Assembly (NCBI GenBank): GCA_016287755.1
Contig: JAEEWT010000017.1
Span: 1 to 64,000, forward strand
Direction: 5' to 3'
From: Prevotella sp.
Lineage (GTDB): Bacteria > Bacteroidota > Bacteroidia > Bacteroidales > Bacteroidaceae
Length of the DNA stretch: 64,000 bases
Below are positions 44,399 to 52,875 of the stretch, in pieces. The notes under the pieces were generated by a model, which saw only the letters and a list, made by a program, of their open reading frames with translations, had not been told where the DNA came from and made no database searches. Every line of letters begins with the position of its first letter. Position 1 is the stretch's first letter. The translations under genes were made by a program, and so were the position numbers.

Positions 44399-45118
44399 TT
44401 ATTTCATGATGCCTCCCATGCCGAAGGGCGAGGCGTTGTGTTCAAGATTCACTTCGATATTTCCAATGATTCCATCTTTGATGTGCACGATCTTGTTCGT
44501 TTCATTGGCCACACCACTCTCATGCGTCACCACCACGATGGTCATCCCCTCTTCGGCGTTCAGTTGCTTCAGCAGCTGCATCACCTCCACAGAGGTCTTG
44601 GAGTCGAGCGCACCCGTCGGCTCGTCGGCCAGAATAATCTGCGGATGGGTAATCAAGGCGCGGGCAATGGCCACACGCTGTTTTTGTCCACCCGACAGCT
44701 CATTAGGATAATGGTCGGCCCAGTCTAATAACCCGAGCCGATCCAAATAATCCATAGCCAGCGTATGACGTTTCTTTCTGGATACCCCCTGGTAGAACAG
44801 TGGCAGTTCCACATTCTCCACAGCGGTCTTGAACGAGATGAGGTTAAAGCTCTGGAAGATAAAACCAATCATATGGTTTCGGTACTCCGCCGCCTTCCGC
44901 TCACTCAGGTCCTTGATTAACGTCCCTGCGAGGGTGTATTCACCTGAGTCGTAGTTATCGAGGATTCCCAGAATATTCAATAAAGTTGACTTGCCCGAGC
45001 CGCTGGCTCCCATGATGCTCACGAACTCACCCTTATCAATGTCGAGGTTGATGCCCTTGAGCACATGGAGCGGCTGCGCACCGAAGTAGGTCTTGTTAAT
45101 GTCTTTTAGATGTATCAC
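44399..45118 (-). CDS. MacB/LolD-type ABC transporter ATP-binding protein
   Basis: A 239-residue ATPase. Walker A is GASGSGKST near residue 38, the signature LSGGQKQRVAIARAL near residue 140, and Walker B ILADEPTGALD near residue 160, with the H-loop VVVTHES near residue 195. It powers the two permeases downstream. It starts 81 bp after the GntR gene without a visible promoter in the gap, so read-through from upstream is likely. Confidence 0.95.
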   Translation of the reverse strand: MIHLKDINKTYFGAQPLHVLKGINLDIDKGEFVSIMGASGSGKSTLLNILGILDNYDSGEYTLAGTLIKDLSERKAAEYRNHMIGFIFQSFNLISFKTAVENVELPLFYQGVSRKKRHTLAMDYLDRLGLLDWADHYPNELSGGQKQRVAIARALITHPQIILADEPTGALDSKTSVEVMQLLKQLNAEEGMTIVVVTHESGVANETNKIVHIKDGIIGNIEVNLEHNASPFGMGGIMK

Positions 45119-45199
45119 TTGCTAATACTTATTTTTTATCGTCTTTTTGACGAATTAGACGGTTGCAAGGTTGCAATTATTACAAACCCTGCATGTCTT

Positions 45200-45568
45200 T
45201 TAACTTTTCTTTTCACTGAACCGGTTCCATTCCTCCCCGATCTCAGAGATGTCGATACCTAACAGCTGCATGTGTCGGAACATCTCGGGCAGCTTCTCTT
45301 TCATGAACAACTGCTTGCGTTCCTTCAGGATCTTCTTCTTCGCTCCTTTTGTAACGAAGTAACCCAGTCCGCGCTTGTTGTAGATGATCTCACTGCGGGC
45401 AAGCTCATCATACGCCTTCACAGCCGTGTTGGTATTCACCTGTAACAGTACGGCATATTCCCTTACACTGGGGATGCGTTCATCATCCTGATAAGTCCCC
45501 GCCAGGATCTCGTCGCACAGGCGGTCGGCTATCTGAATGTATATGGCTTTGTCGTTATTGAAATTCAT
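45200..45568 (-). CDS. GntR-family regulator, YtrA type
   Basis: A 122-residue regulator. The winged helix is DEILAGTYQDDERIPSVREYAVLLQVN (about 17-45), followed by NTNTAVKAYDELARSEIIYNKRGLGYFV. The short C-terminal helical part is typical of the YtrA subfamily, which usually represses linked ABC transporters. It overlaps the preceding membrane-protein gene by 4 bp (ATGA), between two ABC modules. Its likely target is the 22-bp inverted repeat at 48708-48729 at the head of the operon. Confidence 0.92.
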   Translation of the reverse strand: MNFNNDKAIYIQIADRLCDEILAGTYQDDERIPSVREYAVLLQVNTNTAVKAYDELARSEIIYNKRGLGYFVTKGAKKKILKERKQLFMKEKLPEMFRHMQLLGIDISEIGEEWNRFSEKKS

Positions 45569-46404
45569 AGATTCGTTCTTTTATTATTGATTACTTGATA
45601 ATTCTTGAACATGCGGTAGCTCAGACGGTAGTTGTAGATAATCCATGCCAGCAGCACGAGCTCCACTACCCAAACCATGTGGTTCACGCTTAGCGTATTG
45701 TCTTGTACACTAATCAGAGCACCGAAGTTTTTTATCCATACATCTTCAAAGAGAGCCCCAATGAGCAGTAATCCTGCACTGGCAATGACGAACCCGTTCT
45801 TGCGGAACACCGATCCTGCTGCGATATAGCAGGAATGTACCCATACGATGGTTGTCAAGGAATAGATAAATACTTCGATCTTTAGTGCGATGCTCCCATT
45901 GGAAGGGATGAAAAAGAGGTGCAGACTTGTCAGGCTTGACACATACGGCAGGTCTTTGAACATCGGAACAATCACCATGCGCAGCACATCAGCCACCACA
46001 TAACCTAAGAAGATGCACAAGGTCCAAACCACTGTCACGTAAACGAGCAGCACCCAGTATTTTTCCTTGTTCGTTGCCGGCAACATCAGGAACGAGATGG
46101 CCTTCTGTTTCTTGTACAACTGACGGAACACTCCCGACAGGACAAACAGCGTGGCGATACTCATACCCACCAACAAAATCGATCTTACCACGAGAAGTGC
46201 GTGCTTATAGTATTCAGGAGTAAAGCCCATGGTATTGGTATTTCCACCAGACGTCTTGACCACTACTCCCGTCAAGGTGACTATCATCTGCAGCAGGAAC
46301 ACACTGGTAGCCGCACCGGCGAACCACATCAGCAGCTGTTTGCTGTTGGTACGAAGGTACCAGTTCAGCACCCTGAAGAACCTTTTGAAACTGAATTTTT
46401 CCAT
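45565..46404 (-). CDS. ABC-2-like integral membrane protein, second subunit
   Basis: A 279-residue membrane protein with about six hydrophobic segments. No firm family name, but it resembles the permease-like partners of YtrA-type ABC systems. FLMLPATNKEKYWVLLV near residue 105 has a counterpart in the next gene upstream (LTMLPASNLEKFLARYF), so the two are paralogues sharing an MLPA(S/T)NxEK motif. Together with the 273-residue ATPase they probably form one exporter or bacitracin-type defence transporter. It overlaps the GntR gene. Confidence 0.75.
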   Translation of the reverse strand: MEKFSFKRFFRVLNWYLRTNSKQLLMWFAGAATSVFLLQMIVTLTGVVVKTSGGNTNTMGFTPEYYKHALLVVRSILLVGMSIATLFVLSGVFRQLYKKQKAISFLMLPATNKEKYWVLLVYVTVVWTLCIFLGYVVADVLRMVIVPMFKDLPYVSSLTSLHLFFIPSNGSIALKIEVFIYSLTTIVWVHSCYIAAGSVFRKNGFVIASAGLLLIGALFEDVWIKNFGALISVQDNTLSVNHMVWVVELVLLAWIIYNYRLSYRMFKNYQVINNKRTNL

Positions 46405-46407
46405 ATC

Positions 46408-47181
46408 TTAATGATTGATATATTTAGCAATGAGCTGACGGCGGCAGAACAGTCGGAACGACAGCCAATAACATATAATGATGATTGCGATGTTCATCAA
46501 GGTTCCCGGCCATGAGGTAACTTTGAAACCAGCGCCCGTAACATTAAATCCATCGGTACGCCAATAGATCACTCCTGCAATAATGGCACTCAGTAACCAG
46601 AGTACTATACTGGTGAACACCCATGAGTACTTGCGTGTGCGGAAGAAGTTGGCCCCCAGCAGATACATGCTGTGTATGGCAAGGAACGATAGGATGATAC
46701 TGGACCAATGCTCAAATTTCGTCATGGACGAAAAAGCAGTAGTGTTATACACATAGGCTATTACCGATTGTGCGTTCGGCGCATCGTAGATCAATGATGT
46801 CAAATACTGCACTGCATCGCCCACAGGAATGGTCAGCAATATACCCAATGCTATTGTTATAGCTGAGAAATAGCGTGCAAGGAATTTCTCCAGGTTGCTG
46901 GCAGGCAGCATCGTCAAACTGCGCCAATCGTCGGTTGTCTTCATGGCATAGTGCATACCACTGGCAGTGATAACACCATCAATGATGAGGAACATGGCGA
47001 TGATTGGAGGGAAGATATCTAAGCGGGCTCCGTTCGAATCCGCAACCCCCAGTCGAATGAAGGCGAAGCAAAGCGATGTACCCAAGATAGCCGACAGCAC
47101 CTGATGCATCCATTCATGCTTGTCGTGCCTGTAGGTCCAAATCAGCAGTCGCTTAAACCTTTGTATATTGAAACATTTCAT
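46408..47181 (-). CDS. ABC-2-like integral membrane protein, first subunit
   Basis: A 257-residue membrane protein from ATG 47181 (MKCFNIQRFKRL); an upstream in-frame TTG at 47187 is less likely. About six hydrophobic segments; the motif LTMLPASNLEKFLARYF near residue 92 matches its paralogue, whose gene starts 4 bp after this one ends. It follows the ATPase gene by 26 bp. Confidence 0.75.
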   Translation of the reverse strand: MKCFNIQRFKRLLIWTYRHDKHEWMHQVLSAILGTSLCFAFIRLGVADSNGARLDIFPPIIAMFLIIDGVITASGMHYAMKTTDDWRSLTMLPASNLEKFLARYFSAITIALGILLTIPVGDAVQYLTSLIYDAPNAQSVIAYVYNTTAFSSMTKFEHWSSIILSFLAIHSMYLLGANFFRTRKYSWVFTSIVLWLLSAIIAGVIYWRTDGFNVTGAGFKVTSWPGTLMNIAIIIICYWLSFRLFCRRQLIAKYINH

Positions 47182-47207
47182 AACCAATAGTCTATTATCA
47201 TTACCAC

Positions 47208-48029
47208 TTAACAGATCTTCCCTGTGGTCACTGCGTCGAACAGCAGTTCCAGGTTCACCTGCGTTTCCTCATCACCCTCCTTACGGGGAACAATCACGGC
47301 GTTGCCTTGCAGTGAAGGCTCAGCATAGATCACGTCGTCGCCCATCTGTCCTGGCTGGCGGTATTCAAACACATACTTGTCGCAGATATCGGCCACGCTG
47401 GCGTCCAAGAGCATCTTGTCTTGGTCGAGAATCAGGATATGATCCAGCAGCTGCTCCACATCATGCACCTGGTGCGTACTGATAATCAACGTACGATCAT
47501 CGGTCATGTGGTTGGCCACTACCCTGCGGAACTGCGCCTTCGAAGGAATGTCAAGACCGTTGGTAGGCTCGTCCATCAACAGCAGTCTTGTACCGGCTGC
47601 CAAGGCGAAGCTCATGTACACCTTCTTCTTCTGACCCATCGAGAGGGCGTCTAACTGTAGTGAGGTAGAGAGCTCGAAGTCGTTCAGACAGTTCTCCAGC
47701 ACCTCTCTGTCGAATCGCGGGTAGAACGGTCTGTTGATCTCGATATATTCGTCGAGCGACATGGCCGGCAGGTCGAACTCCTCGGGAACGATAAACATCT
47801 CTTCAAGCATCTCGGGACGGCGCTTACGACTCTCAATCCCGTCGAAGCTCACAGTTCCGCCTTGCGGACGAAGCAGTCCGCTAATCAGGTAAAGCAAAGT
47901 ACTCTTACCCGTTCCGTTCTTGCCCAGCAGACCGTAGATATTGCTCTCTGGCAGGTTCAGACTGAAATCCGAGAACACCGGAGTCTTACCCCCTGCATAC
48001 TTATAACTGATATTCTTAATTTCGATCAT
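47208..48029 (-). CDS. ABC transporter ATP-binding protein, YtrB-like
   Basis: A 273-residue ATPase. Walker A is GLLGKNGTGKSTLL near residue 35, the signature variant LSMGQKKKVYMSFAL near residue 133, and Walker B LLLMDEPTNGLD near residue 155; the H-loop is IISTHQVHD. This class joins separate membrane proteins, here the two downstream paralogues. The gap to the DUF3836-like gene is 124 bp of simple repeats with no TAnnTTTG box on this strand. Confidence 0.93.
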   Translation of the reverse strand: MIEIKNISYKYAGGKTPVFSDFSLNLPESNIYGLLGKNGTGKSTLLYLISGLLRPQGGTVSFDGIESRKRRPEMLEEMFIVPEEFDLPAMSLDEYIEINRPFYPRFDREVLENCLNDFELSTSLQLDALSMGQKKKVYMSFALAAGTRLLLMDEPTNGLDIPSKAQFRRVVANHMTDDRTLIISTHQVHDVEQLLDHILILDQDKMLLDASVADICDKYVFEYRQPGQMGDDVIYAEPSLQGNAVIVPRKEGDEETQVNLELLFDAVTTGKIC

Positions 48030-48039
48030 GGCTTATATT

Positions 48040-48126
48040 TTTTGTGGAATGAGGAGTGTGGAATGTGGAGTGAGAATTGCTTCAATTACATTTCTCTTGC
48101 CTCTTGCTTCTTGCCTCTTGCTTCCG
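48040..48126. repeat. GTGGAATG and CTCTTGCCTCTTGCTTC simple repeats
   Basis: Two families side by side. TTGTGGAATGAGGAGTGTGG is the complement of the ATTCCAC array at 8155. CTCTTGCCTCTTGCTTCTTG-type units also occur at about 237-262 and 50996-51030. Nothing else is seen in this gap. Confidence 0.8.
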
Positions 48127-48153
48127 ATTAATATTTCAACTGTCCAATCTTTA

Positions 48154-48636
48154 TTACCTTGTTGCTAACAACAGTCCATCAGTAGGATTCATCACCAACA
48201 TACTGTCAACCCACTCAAACTGCTCCTGGCTCTCATGGCGGCGCAAGTAGTTCACAGCCACCACCTGATCGGTTACATACTGGTAAACAGCCTTCTCCAT
48301 GGTGGGGAGGTAAGCCTGCGTACGCTTGTCCCATACACTTCTTGACAACTCATAACCATCCTCATTGTAGATCAGATCCAGACTATAGTCATTCTCCCAT
48401 TTACCCGACACGCTGTTCCAGCGCATCACCTCTTTCTTCACCAGACGGTCCTGCTCGTCGTAAGTATAGTTATACGCCAACTTCGATGTGAGCACCTCGC
48501 TGTCTGATTCATAAACATACATCGTTGTCACCTTACCGTTCTCCATGTCGGCATTGTAATAATACGATGAGTTGCTGTTCTCTGCTGCACTCAGATACAT
48601 ACTGAGAATTGTAGCTGCTGTAATGATTGTCTGCAT
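48154..48636 (-). CDS. DUF3836-like exported protein
   Basis: A 160-residue protein with an N-terminal signal peptide (MQTIITAATILSMYLSAAENS). The body has the repeated pattern of Bacteroidales DUF3836 proteins: YTYDEQDRLVKKEVMRWN, WENDYSLDLIYNEDGYEL, then VYQYVTDQVVAVNYL. Function unknown; the YDEQGRL-type repeats recall beta-strand modules of surface proteins. It is the first gene after a well-formed promoter with an operator-like inverted repeat, and probably the leader gene of the ABC operon. Confidence 0.65.
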   Translation of the reverse strand: MQTIITAATILSMYLSAAENSNSSYYYNADMENGKVTTMYVYESDSEVLTSKLAYNYTYDEQDRLVKKEVMRWNSVSGKWENDYSLDLIYNEDGYELSRSVWDKRTQAYLPTMEKAVYQYVTDQVVAVNYLRRHESQEQFEWVDSMLVMNPTDGLLLATR

Positions 48637-48707
48637 AACTGTATATTTTTAATGATTACTTATTCCTTTTTTATTACCATCTCACCCCTGTTTTGTTGAG
48701 TGTAATG

Positions 48708-48729
48708 GTGTACTACTTTAATAGTACAC
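48708..48729. promoter_or_regulatory. 22-bp inverted repeat, probable GntR operator
   Basis: Arms GTGTACTA (48708-48715) and TAGTACAC (48722-48729) are perfect and separated by 6 bp. The site lies directly downstream of the -7 box, over the predicted transcription start, a typical repressor position. The GT...AC ends and inner TA fit GntR-family operators. Confidence 0.75.
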
Positions 48730-48731
48730 TG

Positions 48732-48763
48732 CAAAAGTAGTGCTTTTAGGAATACGCTCCAAA
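48732..48763 (-). promoter_or_regulatory. promoter of the DUF3836/ABC/MacB operon
   Basis: On the minus strand a -33 TTTG (48760-48763) and a -7 TACTTTTG (48732-48739) are 20 bp apart. This is one of the best consensus promoters in the window. Leader of about 90 nt to ATG 48636. Confidence 0.75.
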
Positions 48764-48838
48764 TATTTCGGCAACTTTTTTTCGTGGAAACGTAATATTT
48801 AACTTTCGTTTACATTTACACCTTATTATATAAATAAA

Positions 48839-48866
48839 ATACCCCTCGTCCATTGGAGAGGGGTAT
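48839..48866 (-). terminator. intrinsic terminator after the OPT transporter gene
   Basis: A 9-bp stem (ATACCCCTC/GAGGGGTAT) with a 10-nt loop. On the minus strand it is followed by TTTATTTATATAA. It separates the OPT gene from the ABC operon. Confidence 0.8.
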
Positions 48867-48893
48867 ATATAAGAGAGAGGGTTGGGGTAATAC

Positions 48894-50867
48894 TTACTTC
48901 TTCGTAGCGCGTACCAGATAGACAATCAGGAGGATGTAGGCGATGAGGGAGCAGAGCTCGGAAAGAGGATTGGCCAGCCACGTCTCGTTGATGGGGTTGA
49001 AGCCCACGAAACGGAGAAGGGCAGAGACAACACCCATGAGCGCACCACCGGCAATAAAGCCGCTGGCAAGGAGAGTACCTTTCTCGCCACGTTCCTTGTT
49101 TACTTTCTCATCCTTGCTGCGCGAGGTGACGTACCAGTTCACGGCTCCACCTACCAACAACGGGATATTCAGTTCCAAGGGGATGAACATTCCCAAGGCG
49201 AAGGGTAAGGCAGGAACCTTGATGAAGGTAAGGATAAGGGCAATGGCTGCACCAATGGCATATAGCAACCACGGGGCCTGCACACCACTCATGAGGGGTT
49301 CGATGACGGCCGCCATGGCGTTTGCCTGAGGAGCAGCGAGCTCACCGCTGGCAAAATCGTAGGTCTTGTTCAGCAGAAGCATCACGCCGCCCACAGTGGC
49401 CGCACTGACGAGTACGCCTAAGAACTTCCACTGCTCCTGTTTCTTCGGCGTGGTTCCGAGCCAATAGCCGATTTTCAGGTCGGTGATGAACGAACCAGCC
49501 ACAGACAAAGCCGTACATACCACACCACCCATGATCAAGGCAGCCAGCATACCGCCAGAACCTTTCAAGCCCACAGCCACCATGACGACAGAGGCAAGAA
49601 TCAAGGTCATCAGCGTCATTCCGCTCACAGGGTTGCTACCCACGATGGCAATGGCGTTGGCCGCCACGGTGGTGAAGAGAAAGGCAATGACGGTAACGAG
49701 TAGGATTCCCACAACGGCAAACAGTAGGTTATCCATCACGCCGAACCAGAAGAAGAGGAAGGTGATGAGGATGGTGACAATAGAGCCGATAGCGATAATC
49801 TTAAAGGCAATATCGCGCTGCGTCCTGAGCAGGTTCTTACTCTCGCTACTGCCGCCCTTCATCTCCTTGGTGGCCAGACTCACTGCGCTCTTGATGATGC
49901 CCCAACTTTTCACAATACCGATGATTCCAGCCATGGCAATACCGCCAATACCTATCGACTTAGCGTAAAACTTGAAGATCTGCTCGGGAGTCATATCACC
50001 CACTGCCGTGGTAATACTGGGATCCCAGGTGTTGAGAATATCATGAGGGAACAAAAGGGCCATGCCCGGCACGATGATCCACCATACAGCCAGCGAGCCC
50101 AGACAGATGATAAACGCATATTTCAGTCCGATGATATACCCCAGACCTAACACGGCAGCACCTGTATTCACCTTCAGCACCAGCTTGGCACGGTCGGCCA
50201 GATCGGCTCCCCACCCTATCATGCGCGTGGTGACATTCTCGTTCCACCAACCGAAGGTAGCCACGAAGAAATCGTATAAACCACCTATGATACCTGCGAT
50301 GAGCAGCGGTTTGGCCTGCGAGCCTCCTTTCTCACCGCTTACCAGCACCTGTGTGGTGGCTGTCGCTTCGGGAAAAGGATACTTACCGTGCATGTCGCTC
50401 ACGAAATACTTACGGAACGGAATCATGAACAGGATACCCAGGATACCGCCAAGCAGCGAGCTCAGGAAGATATTGATGAACGAGGCGGTCATCTCAGGAT
50501 ACTTCGCCTGCAGGATATAGATGGCAGGCAGGGTGAAGATAGCACCAGCCACCACGGAACCCGAGCAGGCACCGATGCTCTGGATAATGACATTCTCACC
50601 CAGTCCTTGCTTACGGTGTGCCGCTGTTGACACACCCACGGCGATGATGGCAATGGGAATGGCTGCCTCGAACACCTGTCCCACCTTCAGTCCGAGGTAG
50701 GCGGCAGCGGCCGAGAAGAGCACGGCCATCAGAATGCCCCATGTTACCGACCAGCCGTTCACCTCAGCATACTGCTTCATGGGCGACATTACCGGCTCAT
50801 ACTGTTCTCCTTCTTTCAGCTCTGTGAACGCATTCTCAGGCAGCTGAATGTTGTTTTTTTCTTGCAT
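48894..50867 (-). CDS. OPT-family oligopeptide transporter
   Basis: A 657-residue inner-membrane protein with about 14-16 hydrophobic segments. Typical OPT features are LGLKVGQVFEAAIPIAIIAVG near residue 60, QSIGACSGSVVAGAIFTLPA near residue 95, and KYPFPEATATTQVLVSGEKGG near residue 160. It imports small peptides, or possibly metal chelates, with protons. It stands alone, between purine-rich repeats and a terminator. A peptide role would suit the dipeptidase gene at 55925, but they are not linked. Confidence 0.93.
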   Translation of the reverse strand: MQEKNNIQLPENAFTELKEGEQYEPVMSPMKQYAEVNGWSVTWGILMAVLFSAAAAYLGLKVGQVFEAAIPIAIIAVGVSTAAHRKQGLGENVIIQSIGACSGSVVAGAIFTLPAIYILQAKYPEMTASFINIFLSSLLGGILGILFMIPFRKYFVSDMHGKYPFPEATATTQVLVSGEKGGSQAKPLLIAGIIGGLYDFFVATFGWWNENVTTRMIGWGADLADRAKLVLKVNTGAAVLGLGYIIGLKYAFIICLGSLAVWWIIVPGMALLFPHDILNTWDPSITTAVGDMTPEQIFKFYAKSIGIGGIAMAGIIGIVKSWGIIKSAVSLATKEMKGGSSESKNLLRTQRDIAFKIIAIGSIVTILITFLFFWFGVMDNLLFAVVGILLVTVIAFLFTTVAANAIAIVGSNPVSGMTLMTLILASVVMVAVGLKGSGGMLAALIMGGVVCTALSVAGSFITDLKIGYWLGTTPKKQEQWKFLGVLVSAATVGGVMLLLNKTYDFASGELAAPQANAMAAVIEPLMSGVQAPWLLYAIGAAIALILTFIKVPALPFALGMFIPLELNIPLLVGGAVNWYVTSRSKDEKVNKERGEKGTLLASGFIAGGALMGVVSALLRFVGFNPINETWLANPLSELCSLIAYILLIVYLVRATKK

Positions 50868-50883
50868 ATTGTTTATTTAATTT

Positions 50884-51090
50884 TATTATCGAGGAGGGAG
50901 GAAGGAGGAGGGAGGAAGGAGAATAGCACAGAGATATAGGCATCATATACAGTATTCATTATCAAACCACTTGTACTCGAAGCATATCTCTTACTTCTTG
51001 CCTCTTGCTTCTTGCCTCCTGCTTCTTGCTTCACTATCCTTGAAGCATATCTCCTTCCTCCTTCGTCCTTCCTCCTTCCTCGAAAGTCCG
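50884..51090. repeat. GAGGAAGGAGG and CTTGCCTCTTGC simple repeats
   Basis: The gap between yitT-type and OPT genes consists of GGAGGGAGGAAGGAGG units (about 50891-50921), then CTTCTTGCCTCTTGCTTCTTG units (50996-51030), then CCTCCTTCGTCCTTCCTCC units (about 51055-51080), the complement of the first. The two purine/pyrimidine blocks could pair as an imperfect hairpin. No promoter is seen. Confidence 0.75.
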
Positions 51091-51093
51091 CCA

Positions 51094-52011
51094 TCACGTA
51101 GTGGCGGGCTTAGAATGCTTATGACTCACCTTAAACCGGTCGAAGCCCTCGCCATAGACGCCGATGACGGCACTCTGACTGACGAACGCGTTGGGGTCAA
51201 TCTCATCGATGAGTTGGAAGATCTTTGCACTCTCGCTCTTCTTGGCCAGCACGAACAGCATCTTCACCTCACGTCCGCTATAGAAACCCTGTCCGTTGAT
51301 GACGGTACAGCCGCGGTGCGGGTCGAAGTTGATGCGATGACCAATCTCCTCATACCGCTCGGAGATGATGAAGAACTGCACGCTTCGGCGCATGGAGTTC
51401 ACCACCTGGTCGATACAGAAGGCCGTGACATACAGCACCACGTAACCATAGATCACCTTCTCCCAGTCGCGCAACACAATATAGCTGCACGAGATAATCA
51501 CCACATCGCAGATCAGGATCACCCTTCCCAAGGAGATATCGCGGTATTTGTTGATGATGGCGGCAATGATATCAGTACCACCCGTACTACCATTCACGCC
51601 TAAGCCCAGTCCTACACCACTTCCGCAGAACACAGCACCCAGAATGGCCGCCATGAAAGGCTGGTCGTGCAGCAGATGCAGGTTTGCCGTGAACTCACGC
51701 GTCAGCGTAAGCGCCACAGTAAGCACCATCACCGCATAGACCGTCTTCACGCAGAATTTCCACCCCAGGATGCGCAGGGCGATAATCAACAAGGTGGCAT
51801 TGATGGCGAAGTAGGATACCTGTGCAGGAATATGCAGCGCACTCCATTCAAGGATAGACGAGACACCTGCCACGCCTCCCGCAGGAATGCCGTTAGGTAA
51901 CAGGAATATCGACCAGCCCACACAGTAGGAAAGCATGGCCACAGCGATAAAAAGATAGTCGCGCACCTCTTTCCACACCTTCTTTTTCTCCAGTTGAGGT
52001 GTATTCATCAT
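51094..52011 (-). CDS. YitT-family membrane protein (DUF161/DUF2179)
   Basis: A 305-residue protein with about five hydrophobic segments in the first 210 residues (YLFIAVAMLSYCVGWSIFLLP, GVGLGLGVNGSTGGTDIIAAI) and a soluble C-terminal DUF2179 domain (CTVINGQGFYSGREVKMLFVL, then SAVIGVYGEGFDRF). Function of the family is not established. It overlaps the sirtuin gene by 4 bp (ATGA), so they are coupled. Confidence 0.9.
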   Translation of the reverse strand: MMNTPQLEKKKVWKEVRDYLFIAVAMLSYCVGWSIFLLPNGIPAGGVAGVSSILEWSALHIPAQVSYFAINATLLIIALRILGWKFCVKTVYAVMVLTVALTLTREFTANLHLLHDQPFMAAILGAVFCGSGVGLGLGVNGSTGGTDIIAAIINKYRDISLGRVILICDVVIISCSYIVLRDWEKVIYGYVVLYVTAFCIDQVVNSMRRSVQFFIISERYEEIGHRINFDPHRGCTVINGQGFYSGREVKMLFVLAKKSESAKIFQLIDEIDPNAFVSQSAVIGVYGEGFDRFKVSHKHSKPATT

Positions 52012-52712
52012 TTCTTTTCCAATAAGCGTTCAACCAGTTCCTTCATACCCTCAGAAGCCCCTTTCTGGATATGCTCGATATGGCGGTAGCCGGTCTTCAT
52101 CACTGGGTTGGGATCAATGAGATAGACAGGCACGTCGGGTGAGACATATTGTACAAGTCCTGCTGCCGGATAGACCACCAACGAGGTACCGATGATGATG
52201 AAGATATCAGCCTTGGAAGCCTCCTCGGCGGCAATGCTGATGTTGGGCACACCTTCGCCGAAGAACACGATGAAGGGGCGCAGCAAAGAGCCGTCGCCAG
52301 CTTTCTCGCCCGGTTTCACTTCGAGGTCGTCGCCGCCTAACGTCTTCTGATAACGGGGGTTGTCCACATCCCTGCTGGAACATACCTTCATCAGTTCCCC
52401 GTGCAGATGGATGACATGCGTCGAGCCTGCCATCTCGTGCAGGTTGTCCACATTCTGCGTGATGACCGTCACCTCGTACTGCTCTTCGAGCTTGGCCACC
52501 AGCTTATGACCTTCGTTGGGCTTGGCAGCCAACAGTTTCTTACGCAGCATGTTATAGAAATTATTCACATATTCAGGATCATCTTCCCATGCCTCATGCG
52601 TTGCCACACGACTCACTGGATAGTTCTCCCAAAGACCGTCAGCATCACGGAAGGTGCTCAGTCCGCTTTCCACAGACATTCCCGCACCTGTCAACACAAC
52701 AATTTTCTTCAT
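52008..52712 (-). CDS. cobB-like: Sir2-family NAD-dependent protein deacylase
   Basis: A 234-residue cytoplasmic sirtuin. ATG 52712 (MKKIVVLTGAGMSVESGL) follows AAGGAA; 39 codons of upstream in-frame sequence include the promoter box and are rejected. The NAD site is GAGMSVESGLSTFRDADGLW, then TQNVDNLHEMAGS and HLHGE, with the catalytic His in HLHG near residue 118. There is no CxxC zinc pair, since only one Cys lies in the region (VCSSRDVDNPRY), so it belongs to the zinc-free bacterial class, often desuccinylases. It heads a two-gene operon with the YitT gene. Confidence 0.92.
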   Translation of the reverse strand: MKKIVVLTGAGMSVESGLSTFRDADGLWENYPVSRVATHEAWEDDPEYVNNFYNMLRKKLLAAKPNEGHKLVAKLEEQYEVTVITQNVDNLHEMAGSTHVIHLHGELMKVCSSRDVDNPRYQKTLGGDDLEVKPGEKAGDGSLLRPFIVFFGEGVPNISIAAEEASKADIFIIIGTSLVVYPAAGLVQYVSPDVPVYLIDPNPVMKTGYRHIEHIQKGASEGMKELVERLLEKK

Positions 52713-52787
52713 GTTCCTTTTCCTTTCTATTAGGTTCCCGCAAGCTCCGAAATACGGAAAAACGGGTTGATGAATCTTAACAATGCA

Positions 52788-52795
52788 CAAAATTA
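52788..52795 (-). promoter_or_regulatory. sirtuin promoter -7 box
   Basis: TAATTTTG on the minus strand matches TAnnTTTG and gives a leader of about 70 nt to ATG 52712. It lies downstream of the longest possible start (52829), which supports the shorter protein. Confidence 0.5.
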
Positions 52796-52838
52796 CACAT
52801 TTTTCTTCAATAAAGGCGATGAAATTCAAGAAAATGTG

Positions 52839-52846
52839 TAACTTTG
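52839..52846 (+). promoter_or_regulatory. FKBP operon -7 box
   Basis: TAACTTTG matches TAnnTTTG. Predicted leader about 24 nt to ATG 52876. No clear -33 element. Confidence 0.55.
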
Positions 52847-52875
52847 CACGTTATTAATAATATTTATAATTGAAG

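Noticed and set aside
48640..48660. Possible second terminator after the DUF3836 promoter region
   Set aside because: AT-rich sequence without a stem of useful length.
52713..52829. Upstream start for the sirtuin
   Set aside because: The extension includes a TAATTTTG promoter box and is not part of the sirtuin fold. ATG 52712 follows AAGGAA.
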